Origin: Schistosoma mansoni
Taxonomy: Eukaryota; Platyhelminthes; Trematoda; Strigeidida; Schistosomatidae
Assembly (NCBI RefSeq): GCF_000237925.1
Contig: NC_031495.1
Coordinates: 2,124,407-2,188,406, forward strand
Direction: 5' to 3'
Length of the DNA stretch: 64,000 nt
Below, piece by piece: positions 45,402-56,800 of the stretch (its first letter is position 1; each line of letters starts with the position of its first letter). Made by a program: the position numbers and the translations under genes. The notes below the pieces were generated by a model that was not told the origin of the DNA, made no database searches, and saw nothing but the letters and a program-made list of their open reading frames with translations.

Positions 45402-46522
45402 GCTCTCAGTCAGTCAGTCAGCTACAACGTAGGACCAGGCACATATATGCATCGGTCCAAGTTGCCATAACTCATTAGCACAACAAGATGAACACCGAAT
45501 TCATAGTAGTTAATTTAGTGGTGGTAATATATAAAAGAAAGGTTGTATATAAGAATATAGTATAGGAAGGAAAAATGTTATGAAGCAACTTTAATCTCAA
45601 GGTTTAAGGGAAGATAAAGAGTGTATACACCTACGCCATTGTGATCGATCCTGAGCTATGTCACACAGAGTCTCCAACCATTGGTTACGATAGTCACGCG
45701 AACCCCAACCAAACAGTCTGCATCTACCAACATGGCTCANNNNNNNNNNNNNNNNNNNNNNNNNNNNNNNNNNNNNNNNNNNNNNNNNNNNNNNNNNNNN
45801 NNNNNNNNNNNNNNNNNNNNNNNNNNNNNNNNNNNNNNNNNNNNNNNNNNNNNNNNNNNNNNNNNNNNNNNNNNNNNNNNNNNNNNNNNNNNNNNNNNNN
45901 NNNNNNNNNNNNNNNNNNNNNNNNNNNNNNNNNNNNNNNGTTGGCCATGGTGACACTTGAGGAGGAAACCGAACGAGGAAGTTTAGTGTTGAAAGTCGAG
46001 GTTGGAGGAATAATAGGAATTGGAGAAGGAGATTGATTATGAATACAGTAATCTTGAGTGCTGTTAGTGGTGTGAGGGTAGTTTTCACTTCCCGGCTGCC
46101 CCTAGAAGGTTTCTTCTAGAGGTACCTGAAAAGAAAATTGGATTAGAAGTGGTCTTATTGACCTGAGAGCCTGATCGCAATGCCCAAGGGACAACTGCTT
46201 GAGGTCGGTCACACATGACCTTTTTGTGGGTAATTTTTGTGTTAGCTCCGTACTTGTTGGGACCTTACCGCTGGAGACGGATATCCATGGGATAAGGCGA
46301 GCTGTACATTTTTAGGATTGACCTTTTCTAACCCCACCCCTCCTTGTGGGAAGGCATCATCACTGTTATGCTGGTTGTCTGAAGGAAACACCTTACTGCC
46401 GTCACACCTCTGTACAGTCAGCAGTACGACTTTGCCTTCGGACCTTGGGTTTGCTGCTTTTAGTCTTACCGCTCTTCAAACGACCTGCCTGGCATGGTAG
46501 GACTTTGAGGAGCGATTGTTCC
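45402..46522 (-). mobile_element. LINE-2, second copy, inverted, with assembly gap
   Basis: Near-identical to 36033-38951 in opposite orientation. 3' end at the left (CAGTCAGTCAGTCAGC tail, 45407-45422), C-terminal coding region down to GRCRLFGWGSRDYRNQW, then 200 N. Then comes the 5' region from the ATGGCCAAC start (45940-45950) through the 5' UTR to 46522, where it is truncated relative to the first copy. By comparison about 1.9 kb of element could be hidden behind the 200-N gap. Confidence 0.88.
45740..45939. other. Assembly gap, 200 N, inside LINE-2
   Basis: Exactly 200 N. Reading frames that run across it are artefacts. Confidence 0.95.
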
Positions 46523-47900
46523 ATGATAAATGTCACATTTTCCATAGCCGCTCACATTCATAGTTATATTTCATAAGGAATCCCTTTGGCTGGAATGGAC
46601 AAGAAATCGGGATGAGACATGTTTTGATTGTACTTAATATTGAATTTGTCCATTGAACATGTTAATTTATTCAATGAACAAGCGAACATCAGAAATCGAA
46701 TCTTTTTCTCTATTCATTTGGATATTACAAATAAATCATTATCAGTATTCAAACAACACTTAATTCACTATGAATTTCTAAATTCAAACCTTTATGAAAG
46801 TGGACTCCTGATTAATCCTCTTTCAGTGGTTTTTAGTCTATGGTGGTAGGTGTCTTATATTTTCAGTATTTATGAATATAAGTTTATAGGTTTTCGGAGC
46901 ATTGTACTAATGGTCAATTCATTCAGTTTTTTATCATTAAGTCCCTAAGTAAACGTATGGTACCATTATCTTTCACACAAACCATGTCATTCGAAACCGA
47001 CTACTTTATTTGGTATTTGTTAAATGGGTTACAATAAATGATGTTGAATAATTTTGAAAGAGAAAATTGTCAAAAACAGTATTTTCCTTTATTAAACCAT
47101 CAATGTATTTCTGCCTCTATGTTTCAAATAAACACTTAATTCAACTTTCATAGCATATATCGAGATTAGTAGTATGTTAATAATAATTTGGTTTGAACAA
47201 TCTTCAGATATGGGTCAGAACACCAGTTAGTTTTGCACACTATTGAGGGTTCTCAAGTGTTCACGAAAAAGCTGTCCCATAATCTTTGGATTTTACTGAA
47301 AAGAAGCTTTCCTGGTGATGCATTCAAAACAAACAACACCAATCTTACACCGTTTTTCAGAGACGTTCGCTGCCAAACCCGACCTATGTATACTAAAGTA
47401 AAGCTTGATTAGCATTTCCCTGCTATGATGATTGGATATTTATCTAATAGCCTTCGTTAATTTTAGTCTTTATTCAACCCTGTCCCCAACTTTGTTATTT
47501 TTTATTATTCTTTTGTCTTCTGATATTTATCTCCTACATAGTCTGATTAATGTCCACGTATTCGCTTATTTTATCATTAATTTCATTACCTTCACAAAAT
47601 CTCTCAGTTATTACTTCCCAAAATATAGGCACAAATCGATCTTCACTATGTTTACTCACACACTGTATATCTTTATTCTTCTGAATATTACGATTATGGT
47701 TGCGTTTCAAACAGTTATCTAAACTTCACACACTTACTTAAATGACCGAAGAAGTAGACGTTGACAAACTAAAGTTCGCTAAACATTTGTTAATAATTAT
47801 ATTTATATTAATAATTAAAATTTCAAATTGTATGCAGCTGATGAGAAACTATGTAGTATAACGAATTCATTTAATTCCCCGAACCTTATTACCCTTATTG
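46523..47900. other. No gene seen
   Basis: AT-rich sequence. Short frames at 46628-46849 and 47432-47722 are hydrophobic and AT-driven, without recognisable pattern. Confidence 0.35.
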
Positions 47901-47904
47901 TAAG

Positions 47905-48042
47905 CAAAGATGGATAGTGGCTAGCAGTGGAATCCAGGACGCGCGTTTCGTCCTATTTGGGACTCGCCAGCTGAATGTACCTGCATCTCAGAGTTGATGT
48001 TCACTCTGGGACTCGAACCCAGTCCTGAATTCCACTGCTAGC
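47905..48042 (-). mobile_element. SMalpha hammerhead SINE, 3' part, before gap
   Basis: Minus-strand copy: AAGATGGATAGTGGCTAGC tail, ribozyme at 47930-47980, then the tRNA-like segment (ACTCGAACCCAG). The core reads CTGGCGAG instead of CTGACGAG, so cleavage is probably impaired. The last ~20 bases before the gap look like the tail of another copy in opposite orientation. Confidence 0.8.
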
Positions 48043-48242
48043 NNNNNNNNNNNNNNNNNNNNNNNNNNNNNNNNNNNNNNNNNNNNNNNNNNNNNNNNNN
48101 NNNNNNNNNNNNNNNNNNNNNNNNNNNNNNNNNNNNNNNNNNNNNNNNNNNNNNNNNNNNNNNNNNNNNNNNNNNNNNNNNNNNNNNNNNNNNNNNNNNN
48201 NNNNNNNNNNNNNNNNNNNNNNNNNNNNNNNNNNNNNNNNNN
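48043..48242. other. Assembly gap, 200 N, between SINEs
   Basis: Exactly 200 N inside a cluster of hammerhead SINEs. Confidence 0.95.
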
Positions 48243-48510
48243 GGAAGCACTGGACGGCCGTTTCGTCCTATTGTGAGACTCCTCAGCAGTGCGCATCCAC
48301 GATCCCGCCTCGGGAGATTCGAACCCAGGACCTACCAGTCTCGCTCCAGAACCCTTAACCGATAGACCGCTGAGCCGACATCCAACGGTGGTAATGTCTA
48401 GCTTCATTGTGGATGCACACTGTTGAGGAGTCCCATAATAGGACGAAACGGCCGTCCAGTGCTTCCAGGTTTTCCATGGTGGTCTAGCTTCAATTGACTC
48501 ATGATTTCAA
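48243..48510. mobile_element. Head-to-head pair of hammerhead SINEs
   Basis: Left copy on the minus strand (ribozyme 48247-48292, tRNA-like head to about 48390). Right copy on the plus strand from about 48406 (ribozyme 48417-48462, tail to 48510), truncated at its 5' end. Stem II in the left copy and the first core base in the right copy (TTGAGGAG) depart from consensus. Confidence 0.82.
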
Positions 48511-48756
48511 CTATAAAAATAAGAATGTCAATATTATGATTTAAAAAAAAAGAAAACATGTGATTAAAAAGGGTAAATTGAGTTGTGAATTATTAGTTTG
48601 TAAATATTGACAGAAACATGATTTCTGATATGGATTTTACAGTTCAACACTAGCTTTGTAACTCATGCGTTTGTACATATGTACAACCGAAAAGTCTAAT
48701 AAACAGGATGAAATAGCTATTGGATTTTCTTCGTTTTTCTGCAGTTTTTCAAACGT

Positions 48757-50600
48757 TATTTACTTACACCTGTTACCCCTTATGGAGGAGAATAGGCCGT
48801 CTATCAAGATTCTCCATCGAACTCTGTCCTGGGCAATACTTTCCAGATTTCCCTAGTTTCTGTTCATCCTTTTCAAGTCTGCTTCCTATTCCCGATGCAC
48901 TGTATTCTTTGACCTTCCTCTTTTCCCTTTACATTCCAAGTTAACTTCAGCCTCGTCGTGCAGTTCTGTGACTCCCTCAATGTATGTTCTATCCACTTCC
49001 AACGTCTTGTCATAATTTCCTATTTAACTGCAACCTGGTTTGTTCTTTCCTACGGTAGGCTGTTACTGATAGTATCCCGCCAACAGACATTGATTATCTT
49101 GTGTAGACAACTGCTTATAAATACTTGTACATTTTTGATGATGGTTGTAGTAGTTGTCCATGTTTCAGATCTGTACAATAAAACTGCTTTGATGTTTGTA
49201 TTGAAGATTCTGACTTTGATGTTGACTGACAGTTCTTTTGAGTTCCATATGTTATTCAACTGTAGGAATGCCATCCTTGATTTGATAATTCTTATCATCA
49301 CATATGCATCAAATCCTCATTTTTCATCGATGATGCTGATCAGTCAAGCATGTGAATGTTTCCACCTGTTTCAGAGTTTTTCCATCAAGTGTGATTGGGT
49401 TGGTGTTATCTGTGTTGTATTTGAGAGTCTTTCTTTTTCCTTTGTGTTTGTTGAGGCATACTGATTCAGAGACTGCTGCTACATCGTTTTTCCTGACCTG
49501 CACTTGATGATGTGTATGGGTTAGAAGGGCCAAGTCGTCTGCAAAGTTCGAATCGTCTAGTTGAATGCAAGCTTCCCACTCTATTCAGTGATTTGACTGA
49601 GATGTGGAGGTCTTCATAACCCAGTCGACCATTAGAAAAAAAGAGAAATGGAGAGTACGCAATCTCGTCTTACTGCGGTCCTCACTTGGAATACGTCTAT
49701 CAGTTGTTATACATACATGACTTCTCAGTGTGACCCATTGTATGAATTTCGAATGATGTTGACGATTTTCTCAGGTTCAGCATGGTATCGAAGAATGTCG
49801 CATCAGGTCCTCCTATTCGCACGGTCAGTCACCTTTTCATAGTCAAGGAAGTTTATGTATAGTGACGAGTTCCACTTAGTTGATTGTTCAACAGTAATCC
49901 GTAGTGTCACGATTTGGTCTGTGCACGACCTGTCCTTATGGAATCCGGCCTGTTGATGTGGATGTTGGGCGTCTACTGAACCTTTCATCCTGTTCAGCAA
50001 CACTCTGCTGAGAACCTTTCCTGGTACCGATAGCACTGTGATGCCTCTGTAGTTGCGTTATCACATTTGCTCAGATCTCCCTTCTTGGGTAACTTGATGA
50101 GGTATCCTTCTTTCGAGTCTGTCGGCACTTGTTTCTCCTCCCAAAGCTTACTGAATAGAACGTGTAGCATATTTGCAGTTGCTTCGATGTCTCACTTCAG
50201 TGCTTCAGTTGGTATATTGTCAGGTCCTTCTACTTTCCCACCCTTGATATGCTTGATTGACATGCTGATTTGTTCGACTGTTGTTGGGGTGACAGCTATG
50301 GGAAGGTCTGTTTGTGCTGTTCTGATGTTCGTTAGGTCCAGTGGGGCTGATCTTTTTAAGCGTTCTTCAAAGTGTCCATACCACTTGTTCCATTGTTTTG
50401 AATGTCTGTGATTGTCTTACTTTCTTTGTCCTTGACCGGTCACTTTGGTTTACAATATTTCCGTGCTAGTTTCTTCGTTGTAATACATATATATATATAT
50501 ATAACCCGTTTGTCTGTATTGGTTTTGATCTCACCTTCTAGATATAGTTCTAGAGATGATTCTTCTACAAGACCTTTCATCAATTAATCTACTCTAATGC
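48757..50600 (-). mobile_element. RTE LINE (same family as 3132-5405), 3' half, degraded
   Basis: Minus strand, 3' end at the left (TTACTTACACCTGTTACCCC, as at the end of 61536-62081). Readable parts are S-E-T-W-T-T-T...I-N-V-C-W-R-D-T-I-S-N-S near 49100-49200, L-S-V-P-G-K-V-L-S-R-V-L-L-N-R-M-K at 49980-50036, and C-T-D-Q-I-V-T-L-R-I-T-V-E-Q-S, with the linker region up to about 50600. A TA microsatellite (about 50490-50502) lies inside. Multiple frameshifts. Confidence 0.85.
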
Positions 50601-51079
50601 TTTCTCTTTGGCTCATAGCATGCAGCCGACATAGTTTAGTCTGGGAAAGTCTCTGCAGATTTAAATGGAGCTTACTCTGTTTTCTCAACTTCGGTCACCT
50701 GTTACAGAAACGAGATATCTGCTTAATAATCGAAGGGTGAGTAGATCATACAACTATATATGAGCTATATTAATCTATAATGATGAAATACGTTCTTTAC
50801 AGGTTAAGAATATCCATACGTTGCTAGATCATTGGCGTCTGTGAAACATTGTCAACGTATAGTGAGACCGCCTAATCAGTTACGATAAAGTTAAGTGTCT
50901 GATTTTACATTAAGATCTCAAACTCCTTGATGAATTAGTGTGCATTTATCAACTGAGGTGGCTGGAATTATGGGATAGAATTAAGTTTGGTTGAAAGGGG
51001 GTTAGTGTCGGCAAAATCATTGCAGGGTCGGTTCATGAGTTCGTTGGTTATTGAAATGAGCTGTGAGAGTAGGTATGGA

Positions 51080-51395
51080 TTTCTTGAACAGTAATAATCA
51101 TAATCTATATTTTTAAACATTATTGCTGGAAATCAGTCACAATGATGTAGGTCAATTCATTCCTTAACCTCTGTGCAATCATGGGTTTTCATGTTATTTC
51201 GTATGCTTCATTCAACAAATCCATCCGTTTCTTTCCTTAATAAATGCTTTCATCATGCTATCATCAATAATTCTATTGTTTAAACCTGCTTCACTTTCAT
51301 ATTGTTAAGCTTTTTCTTTAGTTTAGACGATATGAAAAATGACAACTTGGATCAATAAACATTTTTGTCAGATCCCGTATTTTCTTGACTGACTG
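51080..51395 (+). mobile_element. LINE-2 3'-end relic
   Basis: Decayed match: AATCAGTCACAATGATGTAGG, then the terminal segment with ATGACAACTTGGATC and CTTGACTGACTGAAAA at the end. Confidence 0.6.
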
Positions 51396-51765
51396 AAAAT
51401 TTATTTATTTTTATTGACAAATTTCGATTGGGGAAAATAAGATTGTACATAGTTCTTAACTTAAACCTTGTGATCACCTTCAACGTAGTATCGATTCTGT
51501 CTTATTTGTTATCAGTGATTCGAAAAATGCTTATAATCCCATTTTAATTAGTTGTTTGTTTTATTCTGTTTTGTATCTAGTTTATAACTATGGTGTGTTA
51601 TTGTGATAATACGATTTTAAAAACAAAGAATTGATTTAATTTCAACTAACTGGTACATCCATTCTGTTGGAATGCACTTAAACGACAAAGTGAGGACATT
51701 AATACTCAGTTATCAATCATCTAAATATATACATCATCAGATGTATAGTCACAGTTGAATTCACT

Positions 51766-51945
51766 AATTGGTCTAAGCTACACCACCATTGAAAACATGA
51801 AAGCAGTAGGTGACCATGTCGTCCTAGTATGAAACTCCGCAGTAGTGCGCATCCATTATTCCACACGCTGGACTCGAACCGAGGTCCTTCGGTCTCATGC
51901 GCGAAAGCTTAACTTCTAGACCACTAACCCGTCATCATTAATATC
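51766..51945 (-). mobile_element. Hammerhead SINE, old copy
   Basis: Minus-strand copy with tail, degraded ribozyme (CATGTCGTCCTAGTATGAAA region, about 51805-51850) and tRNA-like head (CTGGACTCGAACCGAGG; TAGACCACTAACCC). Confidence 0.7.
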
Positions 51946-52974
51946 TATACTGAGAATAGTTAATATTGTTATTATTTATATCGATATAAACATCAAATAT
52001 GAAGTAATCGTTAATTTCGTTGGTGATAGATAACGATTTAAGGCTTTATTATTTACTTAATTTTATTTAACTGATTCTCAATAAAAAAAGTGTTCGTTAA
52101 TATTTTCTGTGATATCAAGTCCAAGTTTTGAAGAATATGAAACAGATCAAATAGTACGGAGGCAAGTGCTGTCCACACTCCATCAGACAACGGATTAAAT
52201 TCTTTATTATCAAGTCATTCCCAAACAGTTAAAACAACGATTTTTAAGTATAGTTACGAGTACAGCAAGACATGTAAAGCTAAAATGTGGTATCAATGAA
52301 TCAAAAAGATAAAATGTGGAATTTATCAAATACAGTGATAGCGCTTTCTTCAGATAATCCCCAGTGATGCTAAAGTTGTTAAATAAAGGTCAGGACTAAA
52401 ATCAGTTAACACTCCTTCGAACGACAGATTTTTAATCATTATGTGAAGGTTTGGAAAGTACACAACAAATAAAAAAGGTTATTTGTGTTACTGACATCAA
52501 GTGATTATATTTTGGGCCATTCGTCTTTTCATACCCTCAAATAAAAGATATCCGTTCATTATGTTAATAACGAAGTATTCAGAACCACTTGACTTCCAAA
52601 TTGAGTTTAAACACTGTGTTTTCATTTCGATTTGCTGATTTATGTTATCTACCTCGTGTACAGGACATATTCATTAAGCATGCAAATAAGATTTTTAGTT
52701 TATTGATTTGAATAGAGGGAATATCTACTTAGTGCTTCATTTATCCGGGAAAGTTGAAGCGACAATACTGTCATACTTCATATTACAAACCTATAATAGA
52801 GTAATTTTAGCATTTTTACTATTTTGTAGACCAATAAAATATTTACTAGTTAACTATCATGTTGAAAATCTTGAAAGTTGTGTAAAATCCTAGAGTTGTC
52901 AGGTTTCCTAAAGTTACAAAAACTTTATTATCTTGACTTAACGGTAGAAGTATTGTTTGATTGATGTGAGACAT
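51946..52974. other. No gene seen
   Basis: AT-rich. A C-terminal exon of the EFHC-like gene might lie here or further left on the minus strand; I could not identify one. Confidence 0.3.
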
Positions 52975-53180
52975 TAACATCGTTGGATGCTGGCTCAGTG
53001 GTCTATCGGTTAAGTGCTCTGGCGCGAGACTGGTAGGTCCTAGGTTTGAATATCGCGAGGCAGGATCGTGGATGCGCACTGCTGAGGAGTCCCGCAGTAG
53101 GACGAAACGGCCGTCCAGTGCTTCCAGGTTTTCCATGGTGGTCTAACTTCAATCGACTCATGATCTCAACTATATAAAAA
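52975..53180 (+). mobile_element. Hammerhead SINE, full length
   Basis: Plus-strand copy: A box TGGCTCAGTGG at 52991-53001, decayed B box (GGTTTGAATAT) at about 53044, ribozyme 53075-53121 with intact core (CTGAGGAG, CGAAAC, GTC) and a GTCC/GGAC stem II, then tail to about 53180. Confidence 0.88.
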
Positions 53181-53675
53181 ATATTGTAATTTAAGTTGAA
53201 GCAACACTGATACCATGTTATTCATAGCTGAAATGTTTCATCAGAAAATGTATTAATTAATTAATTATGGTCACGTTAAAATTATATGTTCACTGAAATA
53301 TCTACACAAGAAGATTTATAGAAAACTTATGAAAAAAGCGTTTTTACAAAACACCAGTTTTAACTAACTTTCAGTTAGTTGCTTATTGCTTCAGAGACAT
53401 AAGATCGCATAGTTATAAAACCCAGTTGTAAAAAAATTCAACAAAACAAATGAGTTAGTCACAGTATATTGGGAATATCCGAGAGTTGAAAGTGGGAACT
53501 ATTGAATGGTGACTAGTGTTAATCACGGAACCTGAAGTTCTTGAGGTTCGACTACTAGAGTAGTCGTGACTGGAATCTAATGAGTAGTCTTAAACTGTTC
53601 TATCCTTCCTCGTAATAAATAAATGTCTAGCTAAAGTCAGTATTTAATGACGAGCATTTTTCAAATGTGACTTAC

Positions 53676-53888
53676 CAATCCATAAGTGAATTCAACATAT
53701 CATCAGGTAATGGTAGGTGATGAGCTAAGCATATGCGCCTTATTGCATGACGGTCCATTTCACCTGTTTTATCGGCATCTTGTTGGCGACAGGCAGTCAT
53801 TAAACTGGAGAAATCTTCAAATGCTTTTCTACGAAGTGTTTGTTGTGCAATCCCAAGTAAAATTTCAAGCCTTATTTGCTTGGATGGT
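53676..53888 (-). CDS. EFHC-like exon d (213 nt)
   Basis: Acceptor CTTTAG, donor GTAAGT. It reads [20 protein letters not shown] and [20 protein letters not shown], an EF-hand-like helical region. Phase 2 out, so at least one more exon follows. Confidence 0.88.
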
Positions 53889-56800
53889 CTAAAGTTAGAA
53901 TAATGACTATAATTAGTAAATGAAACAAACTTATATAGATGTAAAATCATTTTGTTCTACTTAATACAGCCGTGGACTCCCATCCTAGTCTACATTCCTT
54001 TTTCAAAGTTTCACTTACCACCTCTGTGATGTATCCATACCAACTAAATGGTCATTGGTTGGAGAGAAGTTAGTTTTTATTATCGACATATTGTCATCCA
54101 ATCCATTAGTGAACTGGAACACGTTTATTACATTGTACTTAGATCTTTTTCTTCTACCTTCTTTGTCAGTTGGTCATTGAGTCAACTTTATTCCGGGTCA
54201 TTCAAATAGTATACTCTTGCTTATTATTTCCCGCGTTTCTTTTAAATCACATATCACTTGATAATTCAAGTTATTGTCTTACTATTTCTCAAGCTCTGTT
54301 GTGATGATTGTTACTTTATCTGTTTAGATGACGCAAAAAAGCTTATACATTTACTTTGCAGTTGATTATGTTATAAACTGTTTCATTTATTCTTTTCCAT
54401 TGTATGTATGATTGTGAAATATATGTATTATTCCTTTCTATCAGTAAACTGAACCACTTTATGCATGTTACTCGTAGAATCATATTCATAAAACTGCATC
54501 TTTAGAAAATCTATGTGCATATGAAAGACTTGGATTAATATGAAGTAGAATGAAACTTACTTCAACAACATATAACTCTGACAAGACGTTTGATTGTCTT
54601 TCTGTTGGGGTGATCCAGAAAACTTCTCTCAATAGACATGAAAGGCTCAAGAAACATTAAGAGGCATTTTATCCAATCAGTGTTCACTAGAAGTTTTGCC
54701 AGAAACATCACCAAAGTGAAAAGTCACATGTAGAGTTTCTGAGTAACTGATTACTACACTGCTACTATGTTTAGTAGCATTCCAGAATTTTTGGGAAAAC
54801 CCAAGGACTTCTAAAATATTATAAAAACCCTATATTTTCTGTACATAAATGAACCTTTGGAGTAAAGTTCTTCTCGCATATTTTGCGACTTTTCTCTCGT
54901 GTTCAAGTTGGTGTGTAGTTTTAGCTTAGGAGTTACGAGAATAACTTAGGAACTGAATATAGCGTTTAATTAGCAAGACTTATCACTTTCAAAGGTCAAG
55001 GATAATTTGTGAAATCATGAAGTCTGCTTGCTTTCTCATCAGATATCTAATTAAGAGAGTAACAGGATTGTTTTGAATTCTAATCAGTTTCTTTTATCAT
55101 ATTCTACTCAGGTATAGATACACAGAGAAACAGTTAAAAAGACAATCATCGTGTGTTTTAACAACAAATAAATAACGCCTACCTAACACCATAATGTCTT
55201 GCCAATGTACCAAGTTCATGGGTTGTTAACGCATTCTCTTTACCAGTCAACTGATTAATTAAATTTATCATTTGATCAAAGCCAAATGTCCCTGTATCAT
55301 CTGGATCTTGATTTACAGCATACTTGATAATTTCATCATGTTGTTCATTGTTCAATATTGTTATTAATTTATTCAATATTAATTGACAGTCAGCTTGTTT
55401 AAATTGTGTTTTATGTTTCTTCATGTAGTCTAATGTATAATCATCGGCTTCAGTTAATTCAAATAGAAATGAATTGAAATCCAGTTTAGCACCAACATAT
55501 AAATCTGTAGGTTTATAATATTCCAATGGTTTGTTATCAAATAATTTACTGTCAGGTTTCTTTATTTTTGATCGTTCTAAGAATAAACCACCTTGGAAAC
55601 CTTGAAAGAAAGAAGAATTATTGGTTGAATGAGTGAAACTGTATTTACAAAGGTGAGTGAGTAAAGAAGTTAGATAATTGGGAAAAGAAATGAGAATTAT
55701 TTTTTTTATCAAGATGACCATATCTCTTAATGTCAGAGAAGGTGCAAATTATTGGGGGCAAAATTAGAAACTCAACTGATTAGCTTAGCAAAATGTTGTA
55801 CTAAGGGTTAAAGATTCACGTAAAAGGGACAAACTAAGTGACCACCCCTTGAATAAAAACCGACCAGTATAGTGAAAGTAACAATTTTTTAAAAGTAATT
55901 ATCATCATGAGCCAATGTTCCTCGGACATTGGTTAAAAATTCAAAGTGCACTGGATGACAATTTAGTTCTATAGGTCTTTCAGCTAGTACGAAATAATTT
56001 GATCATTAAACCCAAATCTAGTGGTTTATATTTTAAATGGCACTCTTGATTATTACCACATGGTGTTGTTTTTTGTAAAACATACAGATGCTACATTCAA
56101 TCTCATTCGGAATCTAAAACAAAATAGCTATCCGGTCTTTGTTAGGCGTTTTAGTAGCTCTCCAGCCGATGCTAGTTTGTAATAATAATCAATTTTGTGT
56201 TTCAACGCTTAAACATTTGTTTTTGGTCATTAGAAGTCGGGAAGTTTAGAAGAAGCTTTACTTCGAGGCCTTTTTGTTTATAGGAACTTCAGATTGTAGA
56301 AGCTTCTAAAACTTATGCTAAAACTGATGAATAGTTTAGTAATTGTTCAACCTGGATGAGTGAATTGTAATCAGTCTCCGGAGTGTTCTCAGTATTTTCC
56401 CAGCTTCTAAAGACATATCTAGGGAATTATTGAGGGTTTCTAACAAACTAAGATTCCGTTTAAACAGAAAATAATCTTTGAAAAACTATTTATTTAACTC
56501 GTAAGTATTTTTGTGGATATCCTCTTACTGATTATTTAAACTTGACAAGTTATACAAAAATATTAAGTTGGGTGAAACAAATATCAGGGTAGTTTGGATC
56601 AGGAGATGCCAAGGTAATGTGGTTGTAATTCTAAACTAGGTGGCTCTGAAACAGTTTTAGTTTCTATGCCCGTCTTCTAAACTGTAAGAGTATAAACATA
56701 TTACATGTCGGTGCTTACACGCGACCTCAAGATTGAATAGTAGGTAAAATTATAAATGAGACACGCTATTGAAAGAAGTCGATGCACGACTTGAGGTCTT

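Noticed and set aside
50488-50504. TA microsatellite as a regulatory or recombination site
   Set aside because: A short simple repeat inside a degraded RTE LINE, with nothing to suggest function.
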